Source: Ditylenchus dipsaci
Lineage: Eukaryota > Nematoda > Chromadorea > Rhabditida > Anguinidae
DNA: 64,000 nt
Reading direction: 5' to 3'
Assembly: GCA_004194705.1 (NCBI GenBank)
Contig: SADC01000845.1
Coordinates: forward strand, 310,001-374,000
The notes beneath the pieces are model-generated. The model saw nothing but the letters and a program-made list of their open reading frames with translations. It did not search any database and was not told the DNA's origin. Below, in pieces: positions 24,601-36,600 of the stretch; position 1 is the stretch's first letter, and each line of letters starts with the position of its first letter. The translations under genes were made by a program, and so were the position numbers.

Positions 24601-27600
24601 CACATAAAATTGACTACAGCATTCTCGGCAAATGGTTCATTAGTTGGAGTTTTAGGAGAAATAAGAATAGCTGTGAGATTGGGGTGACCATCTGGATGAA
24701 CAGGGATGGCACTACATTGAGGCACTAAATTGATGCTGTTATCTTCATGAAAGTAGGACCAAAAATTTTGACCAATTAAAAGAGAAGTTCTGTAATTTTG
24801 TAGTTTGGTCGGACCCCTCAGAAATTTGGAAATTGAGTGTTTGGGCTCAAATGAAAGCCTACGATGTGCTGAGTACGATAACACCAAATTCGACCACTTT
24901 TTCCTACTAATTCACTGAGCTGTGGCCTCCCGAAGTTTGGTACTCAGAAATACCAGTACATTTCTTAAAACCTTTTATACTTAGTGAAAATATGATGATG
25001 TACACTCGTTCAAAATTTCATTCGATGCAGAATGAGCTGCTTTTTCTAACAAGTACAAAAACTCTATAGTCTGTAATAAATTTTGGCTAAAAAATGTGTT
25101 TTTTCAAAAATTCAGCATTTTTCGAACACCGAAATCAGCACATCGTAGGCTTTCATTTGAGCCCAAACACTCAATTTCCAAATTTCTGAGGGGTCGAGGT
25201 GGCCTTGTTGAAACTACAAAATTACAGAACTTTTCTTTTAAGCTGTTTTCTGTACAAACAATATTTTTTGTTTATTTTCAAACCCAGCCAAGGGAACTTA
25301 TAAATAAAGATAAATTTTTATCATTTCAAGGTTCATGCTAGTGAGCGTTATGTAAAATAAGAAATAAAAACTAAAGATCGCAAAACTTACAAACACATAT
25401 GGGCGGCATATTAGACCACTGGCCATTGGGTTGACAGAGTGTGGAATTTCGACCAACCAGGTAATAACCATAGTCTTGCTCTGCATTCATGTGGCCAACA
25501 CATTCAAAGTGAACTATATCATGCACCTGATAAGATGACTTAGCATTGAAAATCAAAGTAGCATTGTTAGGCAATGTGATAGTCTGGCATGTAGCTGAAC
25601 AAAAACGTATAATCCCAAGTCCATCCCCATCCCCAAAGAGTATGAGTTCTCTAACCATTTTTAGGCTAACACAGCTCACACTCTTTGGGAAGTGGGGTGC
25701 ACTTGGGGTGCTGTCGAACAAAATGGTTGCAAAAATGCAGAAAATAGAGGATCAATCACCTACTGGGTTGACAGCTAGCTGGTATTTCGCCATTCCACGT
25801 GCCGTTAGTCAAGCACTGGAGACTGGCCAAGGGGCCTGTATGGTTAGAGCAGTAGACATTTAGCTTGGTATTGGCCAAAAACAAGGAGCTTTCGTTTTCA
25901 AAAATAAAATTGGCTGTGGAAGTGATGTCCACCGTCGGCAACGCACATCTGTTTCCTGCAAGCACATAACTTTTTAAATTTACAGTTACCGTAAAAAAAT
26001 TTAACACGTAATTTTTTATTTTAATTTGAAATTTATTTTCAAAAAATTGCTAATAACACGTTTCACAATCACTGTATTTTCTCTAATAAGGCGGCTTTCT
26101 TTTATTCGGAAGTGTGTTCTTGAAATTTTGGGCGCTAGTAGCGAATAAACCACCACCCCCCCCCCCCCAAGAATCCGACCTTTTAAAATCGCTGTAACTA
26201 CCCTTGCAATCAACAAGTTTAGGCTTAGCCCTTAGGCTTGGGGGTAGGCCAGCATATGGAAGTTGTGACTAATAAAGAGTTTGCGAACATTTTCCGGGGT
26301 CTGGGACATAAATTTGGATACTTTTTACTTGAGTAAAAAGTGAAAATCGTTGGGGGGGTTTATTCGCTACTAGGGCCAAAATTTGTTTTTGACCTATTTT
26401 TTTTGCAAACAAATTACCAGTAAAAAAATAGCCAGTGAGATTGGATTTTGAATCGCCGCTTGCCGAAAACAAGTCTTCCGAAAGTAGTTCAAACACACGA
26501 ATTTGGGGCCTCCACAGAGGAATTACCGTATCCGGAATTATACAAATATATAATTTGTGACATTTACAAAAAAACTACAATATTTATTAGTAGAAGCAAA
26601 ACAGAATTTCAAAAAATTGAAAGTCCGAAGATGATAAAACATTTTGACACCTTTTCACTGGTAAAACTTGAAGACCTACTATTTAACGATTTGGTTGGAT
26701 TTACCCAAATATATGAGAAACTGACACCCTATGCAAAGACACTTGATTTCACTGTAAAGACACATTTTTACCGGTCGCCAAGGTGTCATTAGATCGGGTT
26801 TTGACTGTACTGCTAAAAGCGAAATTTTGATAAGAAAACATTCTTATTAGTTTTTAAACTGTATTGAAAAAACTAACGAATACAAGATTGTCCTGGCCGA
26901 AGATCTTTGCTGTTTGGAATTATCATTGACTGAGTATTGGTATTATTGGTGAAAAGTATACTGCCAGGCAGGCATTCGCACGAATAACTTCTTGAATATT
27001 TGGCACCTGAATCATTGCGCTTGATACACTTAGCATTTGAACAAAGATCAGTGTTTTCCAAGCACTGATCAATAGCTAAAAGAAAGTATGTAAGTTTGAT
27101 TAGAAGAATAATTTGCACCTTTGCACTGTTGTCCCACAGGCTGTTCCACCTCAAAGCGATAGTTAACATCACAAGCACATGTGTAATTGTCAATCATCTG
27201 AATGCAGCTTCCATGTTCTCCGCATGGCGAACTGTCACAGAACTGAGGAACTAAAATAAAATGCAGGATTGCAAAAAAATTGTTTTGGAACAAAATGCAA
27301 ACTGCATTAAATTAATAAGTGCCGCTAAATCAGGGGCTAATTAATTTACCGGGGCCGGCTCTGAAGTGCCGCTATGTCGGGGTTAAACTTTGTCGTGTTT
27401 CTCTGTCAACCAATCAAATTTGTCTTAAGGTACCTTTTACCGGCACTCGACTGTAAATGTAATGTTGATGACCAGGCAAAAAAAGTTTGTCGCGTCAGCT
27501 AACACGTTTATGAAAAATCCCAAGAGAAAAAACGCCGTTGTTCCACCTTTTTATTAAAAAAAATTATGTTTCTTCACCTTTACAATCAGGACTTGCATAA

Positions 27601-30600
27601 AAATACGAATTAATGAGCCTTCCAAGTATGTTGAATTAAACACTCATATAATATTCTCTGCTTTTTAGTAAAGAGGTACTTTCTAAGGCTTTTTAGAAGA
27701 GATTCTGCTAGCTAAATTTCACAACTGTAGTCAAAAGCTTACATGTACAATTGGGTTGACCATCCTGAAATTGCCATTGATATGCTCCTACATCATTGTT
27801 TGGTGTCACACAAACAGGTAGGTTGGTGTTATTGAAATAAGCTCCTTGAATGCACTCGATCTGGCCAACAGTGTCCAACTCTGTCCAGAAGTTATCAAAT
27901 TTTCCAAATTTTACGTTTGATGCATAGCAGCCCGGCTCTACATAATGGAAACACTTATTTGAATTATACAAGAATGAAAACAGACTTAAACAAGCCAGTT
28001 GAGTAGTGCTCCAATTCCCGTCAGGCAAACATTCAATAAAGTTTTCCAACCCTCTAGGCATACTTCCATTTGTGCAATTATAGAAAGCCCAACTGTGAAG
28101 CCTGTTCCCAAGGCTAGTAATTCCTGTATATGATGCTGGAATGTACATCGACGAGTTGGCGAAAACTTTTGGAAGAGGTAGAAAAGTTGGTGGTGAAGAA
28201 CATCTAAGCTCTAAAAATAAAGCTTTTTAAATGTAATTTTTGTAGATCATTTTTTTGTTTTAGTATTTTTTTATTTGTTTAGTTTTTATTTTATTTTCTA
28301 TTGCAAACAGAGAACAAGGTAGTACAATATTTTGCCTGATTTGTGAACTCCAACAGTTGTTTCTCTATTTCTGCTAATCTGAGGGTCCATTTCGTGTGTA
28401 AAATCATAAATTTAATTTATTTTTATCGGCTTTTTTATTTAGGGAGAGGGTAGGAGGTTGGTACCTTTCTTGTGTACAGTCAACTTTTCTCGCTAGGGGG
28501 AAGCTATCGGCTTAGGGTAGGCCAGGTTATGTTAGGACGAACTCAAACATGCGGGTTAAAATGAGTGTTTTTCTGGTCTTTTGTGGGTACCTAAAATAGG
28601 TTGCTTTCATAAAAGCATGCTTTTGTAGCAGGGGTTTCCGAAGTAAACAAGTTTTCTTTATTATGTTTTTATTTTTGCTCAAAAATGTTTTTAATTGCTT
28701 AAAGTTGATCACTTTATGTAGATTTAGTAGACCCTTTATATCTTTTATCGATTCGTAAAAACAATAAATTGTGTGTAGGCGTTTATTAAACTTGTCTGAA
28801 CCGCAAGTACTGTTACATGTTGACAAACAAGACATATACCCATTCCCTAATACATTCATTTCCTTTCCTCTCAAATTGTTAAACAAAACTTATCAAAGAT
28901 TCTTTTCGCCCAACCAACCCTTTCAGTCAATGAAACATTTTGATAACACACTCAAAGTTTATTGTTCACATATCACCCAAAAACACTTCTACCAGCCCAA
29001 TCTCAGACACAAACAGACTCAACGTCAGGTCACAACGTGACTGCCGGCCATCACCAACTTGGTTTATCAATCAATTGATGAATGCCTCCCTTTCTTGGAG
29101 TTTAATAATTAACTACCTAACCATATCTTCTTTTTTTATTTCTTAACCATTTTTCTAGACTGTTTTTATACCGGCACCTTATTTTACTTTATATATATAT
29201 ACACATGGTATAGCAAAAGTTTTCACTATGGTGGTAAAGCTACAGTTGTCTTCGAATAATATCTACCTAAAATCAAAAATTAAATTTTTCCAGAAACTTC
29301 CAACTCTTCCAGAAACACAGTTCTGGAAGCATCAAGAATTTTGTCATTTTTAAGCTCCCTCAAACTTCCACGGGAAAAATTTATTAATTTGAATTTTTTG
29401 ACTTTTAGGCATTTTAAAGTGTCTGAAGATGTTTGTAAAAAAATGTTCATTGAGGCTTGTCTCGTGACTTTGACCTTCGAAGTCACAAGCAGTGATGGGT
29501 AAAGCAGGCAATTTTCGCCCAAGCACCGTCGCACGCCCCAGTGATTTCCAGACCACCGCCCGGCACCGCCCCACGCACCGGGGCGGGGCGCCCGCGGCGC
29601 ACCGCACCGGGTCATAAAGCTGTGCCGGGGTTTTTTTAAGCTGCCATTATGCTTCGACGCAATTAGTAAGGCCAATTTTAATTAAAATTCAAAAAATTAA
29701 ATTTTTGGCGAAGCTTAAGATACAGAGAGACGTTCCGGGGCGCGCCGAACCCCGCCCCACCCAGAATTTGCCTTCGCGCCTCTCCGCGCCACGGACTATT
29801 TTTATTCGAGCCCCGGCAGCGCCCCACGCACCGGGGCGGGGAGGTGCGGGCCGCATTTGGGGCGCCTCGTGGCGGACCGATCACTGATCACAAGACAAAA
29901 TTCAATAACAAACATTTGAGAAAAAAAACTTTTAATGCTAAAATGCTGGCCAGATTCTGCTGATTATTTTGACTGTAAAATGTTTGAAAGTCAAATGAAG
30001 ATAAATTTCAAATAATTAAATATTTGTCTCGCGAAAGTGTGAAGGAGCCTTAGGGAGCCAAATCCTTCCAACATTCGATATTTATTTGGCAATTGAAAAC
30101 ATCCCAAAAATGGTGTTCCAGAAATTTCTTATCTAGTTTTGTTATTTCATTTTAGAATAAGACTTTAACCAGGAAAAAAGAATTTTTTAAAAATAATTAC
30201 GTATCACAACATAAGTTGTCTACTACTTTTGTCTGGGCGGCATATTTCCGGCTGTTCCAATGTGCCCCACGTATTTTGTTTCCCCCTCTAGGTTTGCTTG
30301 TTATCCATAATTTATGTGTTTGTATATATGTATACCTATCTAGCTAGCCAGCCCCCAAATTGGCATTCTTCAAAAAACAAGTAACCACAAACCAGGGCGG
30401 CATTTTCTCCATTTTCTCGCCCACAGATTTTTTATGCCAAATATTTGTGCAATATATAGGATATATATCCAAAGTTATTTTGATAAAAAGATACTTCTCT
30501 CATCCACTTTTTCACCTCCAAAAAACTTTATCCTAAAATAGGAAGTTGAGTAACCTCCTTCCCCCTTGCATAAACCAGTACTTTGCTCGCCAAATCTCAG

Positions 30601-33600
30601 ATCCCAAAACTGATTAGAGAGACGCAAACAAAGTGAGTGTTTTTTGCTGTATTCCTTTATCCCTCAAGTGATCTGCTGTCTCCAGGAAGCTGTAGTATGG
30701 CCAGCCAGGGGCAATTACACACCCCTCAAACACACCTCTATAAATGCAGTGGGGTAAGTTGTTGTTGGTGGCCTACTCAATGACATCATATTTCATCATT
30801 GACCTCTTTTGTATGTGTAAATCTTTCAAGCTGCACGCTTAGTAAAAAATCTATTTTTAAATCTATTAAAACATATATCCAATTTCGTTCTAAAAAATTT
30901 AAAAACTAAAAAGTGACTTTTTTGAGGATACAGGATACTACCCTATTTCCACCCTATTTTGTATCTTTATTAATTATGTAATTTTTTAATAGCTGTTGCT
31001 AAGTTGAGCCCTTATTTCGACTTGTTTTGATAAAAAGATACTTCTCTCATCCATGATTTTACTAGTTGATTACTTTTTTCACCAGTAAAATTCAATTTTT
31101 TTATTAAGATATTTAACTTTACCAGTAAAGTTTTGAATTTCAACACAATATTTTTTAATTTTTCGGGTCATCATCTGGAATGAGAAAAACACAAACTCAA
31201 AAAAATTAGTTTACTGGTAAAAAAAAGTTTTTGCTGTTGAATGTAGACTTTTGAGAGCCAATTCGATTCATTTTCGAAGCATGTAAACATGAAAATTGTA
31301 GAAAATGAGCACTAGTGACCAGTTGAGTGGAAGCAGTGGGTTTATGGGCAGCAGTTCCTCAGATATAGAAGTACCTTTGGTGGACAAGATTATAGATGAG
31401 GATGGCCCTGTTCAAGAAATGACTACCAAACTGACTGTTGCCACCACTCAAAAATTGGTTTCTAGTCCTGGAACTGCCACTGCTGCAGATAGGTCTATGG
31501 ATGACATGGTCAGGGCCTATGAAACCATAATTAGTCATGTGGGTGAGGATGTCAACCGTCAAGGCCTACTGAAAACTCCTACTAGAGCTGCCAAAGCTAT
31601 GCTATTCTTCACTAAAGGATATGAGGAAAATTTTGATGGTTAGCATTTTAAAATGTTTTAAAAGAGTATGGGATATGACATTCCAATCTATTTTAATTAT
31701 AAATATGTGAAAAAAGCATGGGTACCCAGGATTGTCATTCATGGAAGACACTGGCACCACCAACTTCTCGTTGAGTGCAATAATTTACAAAGACCAAAAT
31801 TAATACCATATTTTTTCTAATAAGGCCCATGTTTAGCATTTGTTTTCCAACCTTCACAAATCAGGAAATTTTTAAAATGATCCCGAGATTCTTAATTTTT
31901 TTTAATCAAAAAACAAGCAGAATGTGTAGAGCTCGTGGGAGCTAAATAAACGTAAACGACAGATCAGCAAAATTTGATTCTGGGCTAATATAAATATCTT
32001 AAAAAGCGAGGGTGGGGGCATTATTAGTGAGAATACGGTAAATTATATCATGGATTTTTTCCAAAAACCGACTTCAGAAAGACATTATCAAAAAAATTTT
32101 TTAGATATATTGAATGAAGCAGTGTTTGATGAAGACCACGATGAAATGGTGATTGTGAGAGACATAGAAATGTTCTCCCTCTGCGAACACCATCTAGTGC
32201 CCTTTCTTGGCAAAGTCCACATTGGATATTTGCCCAATAAGAAGGTGTTGGGACTCAGCAAGTTGGCTCGAATTGTCGAGATGTTCAGTCGCAGGTTACA
32301 AGGTACATCTTTTTGGAACATAATTCAGTAATTGATAGATGAAATGAGTGAATTTTATCAGAAATTAAAATGCTTTTTGCAAAAGGGAAATCAGTTAGAG
32401 AAATTATATATAAATCTAGATAAAATTTAATTTTAAAAACACAAACACTTCTGCTTATTTTAGTGCAAGAACGATTGACTAAACAAATAGCAACAGCCAT
32501 TCTTCAAGCAGTTCATCCTGCCGGTGTAGCTGTGGTTATTGAGGCTAGTCATATGTAAGTTGGTTTGCGAAAAGGCCGTGATTTCCCAAACTGATATTTA
32601 TCCAATTTGAGGTGCATGGTAATGCGAGGTGTGCAGAAGATCAATGCAACGACAGCCACTAGTTGCATGCTAGGTGTGTTCAGAGATGACCCAAAGACAC
32701 GCGAAGAATTTTTGACTTTGATGAAAAAATAGATCCCAGATGTGTTGTAAGGTGGACGGTTAATTCATTCAGTAGTAAAATTATCTACAAATTTTTCATA
32801 TAGCCAAAATTCTACCATCTGCATTACAAATTTAAATTCTGAAGGATCGATTGAAGTTGCATCGGTTTATTTTAGATTAAACAAAATGAATAAGAAATAA
32901 AATATGAAATTATGTTGGATTTGGAAGTTTTCTGTATCTTTGAACTCAATTTACTTTTATACACAAATTTTTTTTAACAAATTGAAATGAAAAAACGATA
33001 GCATATTTTTTTAATAACAGAATTTGAATGTTTAATGCATATGCTGAAATTTAAGCTTTTAGAAAAATGTATAGATTAATCAGACTGAAGAAGAATTAAC
33101 CCAAAGCCACATTTTAAACCACTTAGGTCCGGCTCTATTTCGGGTTCTTCCGCTTATTTATGATTTTAAATCCAGAGCATTATCTATTCCTTTTTCAAGT
33201 TGAGAGGTGGTATTTTCTGAGGCAAAGACATAAAACCCAAAAACTGTTAAAAAATTTTATCTAGTAAAATGATGAAAATGAAGGTAAAATGATCGAAAAG
33301 TTTAAATTAAAATTTAAAATTGACAGATCCACCCTGGAGTCGAGCTCGAGTGGAATTTTATATGTATGACAAAAGTGAGAATTATGCAAGATTGTAATTT
33401 AATGTATGTAAAAGTGTGGAATAAAAGCATTGCCCCACCTTCACACTCAGGAGCAGGTGACCACTTAGCATCCAGACATTTAGAAGGGTTGACAGTTGTG
33501 TTGATAAAGCTGTAGTCACACTGGTAGTATATATGTCCTAATTGACGGTCTAGTTGGGTGACAAATCCATTTGGAATAGATGGCACAACACAGTCTCTGG

Positions 33601-36600
33601 TGTGGTTTTTGTCGACTTAATTAAGAAGATAGTATAGACCTACTAAGCACTTCTTTAATTTTTTGTATAGAAAATTTAGTAAATGTATTTTATGCATATT
33701 TACCTTTGCTGCAAAAGATAAGGACTTAGTGTCCCACTGACCAGCATCTCCACAAACAATGGGCATAAGTGGAACAGAGCTTGCAATATTAGGCCCACAG
33801 CCCAAATCCAATCGAGTTCTATAGGGTAAGTTGGTGTCGAAGGATATGGATGGGAGAAGCATTAAATGTCTAGGCAACACATCTGACAGTTTAGGACAAT
33901 CTAAAAACATCTAGATATTTCAATTCAAATCAAAGATTCAACAAATAAACAGTACCCACAGAAAAAGATATCTTCGTAAAGAATTTATTGGAGACCGAAT
34001 TCAGCGAAAGCACTACACTGGAAGTGTTGGACCGATAAGAGAATTGGGGCATTCTACAAAAAGTGTCGCACAACTGTTCTATTATAAGCTTGAGAAAAAT
34101 GTAAGCAACTAACCCGATGGACGACCGAATGGCAGTTACATCTTTGTCAATTTCTTGGAGCTAAATACAAAATTTGATAGAGCTCTATTTAATCCAAAAA
34201 CAATATTTTTATAGGGAAGAAAGAACGTCGCCTGATTTCAAACGGTCGTAACTTTTTTTCGTGATATGACCCATAAATTCTGTTTTCACGGATCGAACTC
34301 TTTTGAGCCGCGAATTTGTTTGGTATAATTTGTCAAAAACACAATTTTCCTCCGGTCTTTCCCTGCAATCTGAACCCTGTAACTGCCTGGAAATCTAGAT
34401 AGTTGATGGTCGAACCATAAGGTATCAAGTAAATAGCGTATGTTTTGACATAAAAAATCAAATATATTTGGGGCTCAAGAAAATTTGATCTCTGAATACG
34501 AATTTTTTAGATTGTGTCAAGAAAAATATGGTCGTTCGAAATGCAAAACATACCGTATTTCCTCTAATAAGGCGGCCCCCTCGCTATGAGAACCTATATG
34601 TCAGCCCAAAAAGAATAGTATTCAAAGCGGTTTATTGCGTTTTCTTAACTCCCGCGAACTCTACCGACATACCTACCCCATCCCCCCCCCCGCCCAAGAT
34701 CGACCTGACGGGCTGAAAAAAATGCAAGTCGGATTTATAGAGTAAATACGGTAAAGCTTTTTTTGGCGATTTTATCTTATTTTTATCAAAAATTTTACTG
34801 TAATCTCATCCACATTCAGTAGATCCAAAAAATCAAAGAAAATAGTGAAAACACAATTGGAACAAGGTACATTGATGAGCCAGGAACACTTGTACTCACT
34901 TGCATTCCTCACAGACATAAAGCGGTAATTCAATGACTCAATCACCCCAAACGATGAATTTATGAATTGATCTTTGCAAGCTAAACCACTAAACATTACT
35001 TTAATTAAGCCCAAAAATTCAAACTAACATCTTTCAAAATTCACTTCAAAGCCCTGCTCCCCGGGAGTATCAGGACCAGCCCAGAACTTGAAGTTAATTT
35101 CTTTAGCATGTGACAAAAAAGCCATTGGAGGCATATCAGAAGCAGTGAAATTGCCAAATAAATTCTGCTCTTGCAGATCACCATCGAAAATAGCTAGCCA
35201 ATCTCCTATTGCTAATCGAAAATAAGGAATCTTGAAAAAAATTATTTTTTCTTAATAAAAAAATTAAAATAATCTAACCCTTATAGAGATGACCTCCTCG
35301 GCATAATTGTCAATGGTCCAAAAGCAGTCAGTTGCGCTTCTGTATTTGCCGGTGTCAGGTATTCTTTTAAGGGCGAGAAAGTGCCATTCCATGACTCGAA
35401 TTTTCGCACACAATTAGATGACTCTAAAGCTGTTGTTTCGATTAGGAAAATATGTTTTTTGGGGGAAAAACCCTCGGTTGAGTATTGAAGATGGAAACCA
35501 CTGTTCTTGCCAGTCGTTCGATAGCTTTTGCCCGACTTATATTTGATGCGCAGTTTGCTGCCAGAACTTATGAATGACATCGGCTGGTTGTATAAAGCTA
35601 TTGGGAACTTTTCGCCAGAATCCAGTCCTTCTACTAGTAGTTCGTCGTCTTTTGAGTCTATGTCTACTGCCATAAACTGAAAACAAAAGTTTTTTTTAAG
35701 ATACAGCCAAGACCCTCCACAGTGTCCCGCAAGCAAAGTAACCAGCCCTTTATCCAGTATACATGGTGGTATACTCGACAAATACTTCAGCCGGCTGATG
35801 GCTGAGTTCAAACTTAGCCAGCCGAGAATACCACCCTGGCGGCCACTATGGTGGTGGGGCACTATGAAGGGAGCTCGCTGTAAAAGATGCGACAAAAAAA
35901 ATAAAATACATTAAGCTTGATCCGCACTCCAGGGTCTTGCTTTATTGTCCATTCACAAACTGCATCACTAGTAATATTAGACTGGTCTGTGTTTGCCACA
36001 AATCCAGGCGTGAATATGTTGCCATGCGAAGACTTTAATTCTGTTGATTCTTGTTGACATTCCAAAACACAGTTTGGAGGCATTTCATCGTCGTTGTCTG
36101 AGCAATCCTGCACGTTGTCACACAGAGAAGTTCGTGCAATGCACTTATTGTTGTCGGCACACCGATATTGAGGTAAACCATCACTTTCTCAAAATTGCCA
36201 AAATTTATAAAATAACTCAGATTGAAATTCAGCAAATTACTAAATTTCAACTATGAAGTTTATTAGCATTTTTTAAAAGTTTTTTTTTATTTTTTTTTGC
36301 AACGTGTAGCCCTCTAAACCAAGGGCTAAAAAAAAACTTTCTAAAAAAGTCGCAACTAATTTCATATGGTTTATAAAAGTGGAAGGGAAGGATCTCTGAA
36401 TAAAATCAGTTTGATTCATTCAAAGACTTTATTCTCCAATTTTCGAAATATTTTTAATTTAGTCGATAGTTTGCTAAATTTTAAATCCATAGCTACATGT
36501 TGATACAACAAAAAAAAATTTAAAAAAGTTCGTATTCCTAAATACTTATTAAGGACTACTTGAGAATGAGAAATTGGAACTTTTGGATTGAATAAAGCAT

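Larger units (their letters stand above)
28211..31304. other. Long intron/upstream region between receptor Sushi exon and GCH1
   Basis: I see no exons here. It holds a short copy of the dispersed TAGGCCAG-type repeat (about 28505-28555), the GC-rich hAT-like MITE 29490-29886, TATATA microsatellite tracts (about 29195 and 30325) and the 29-bp repeat pair. Whatever promotes GCH1 should lie in its last several hundred bases. Confidence 0.5.

Noticed and set aside
24750..24887. N-terminal extension of the third Sushi exon (open frame to 24887)
   Set aside because: This part is one arm of the inverted repeat 24779-25240, so it is intronic.
29350..29887. Open frames of 60-130 codons on both strands with Pro/Arg/Gly-rich text
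   Set aside because: They lie in the GC-rich core of a hAT-type MITE; openness on both strands is due to GC content.
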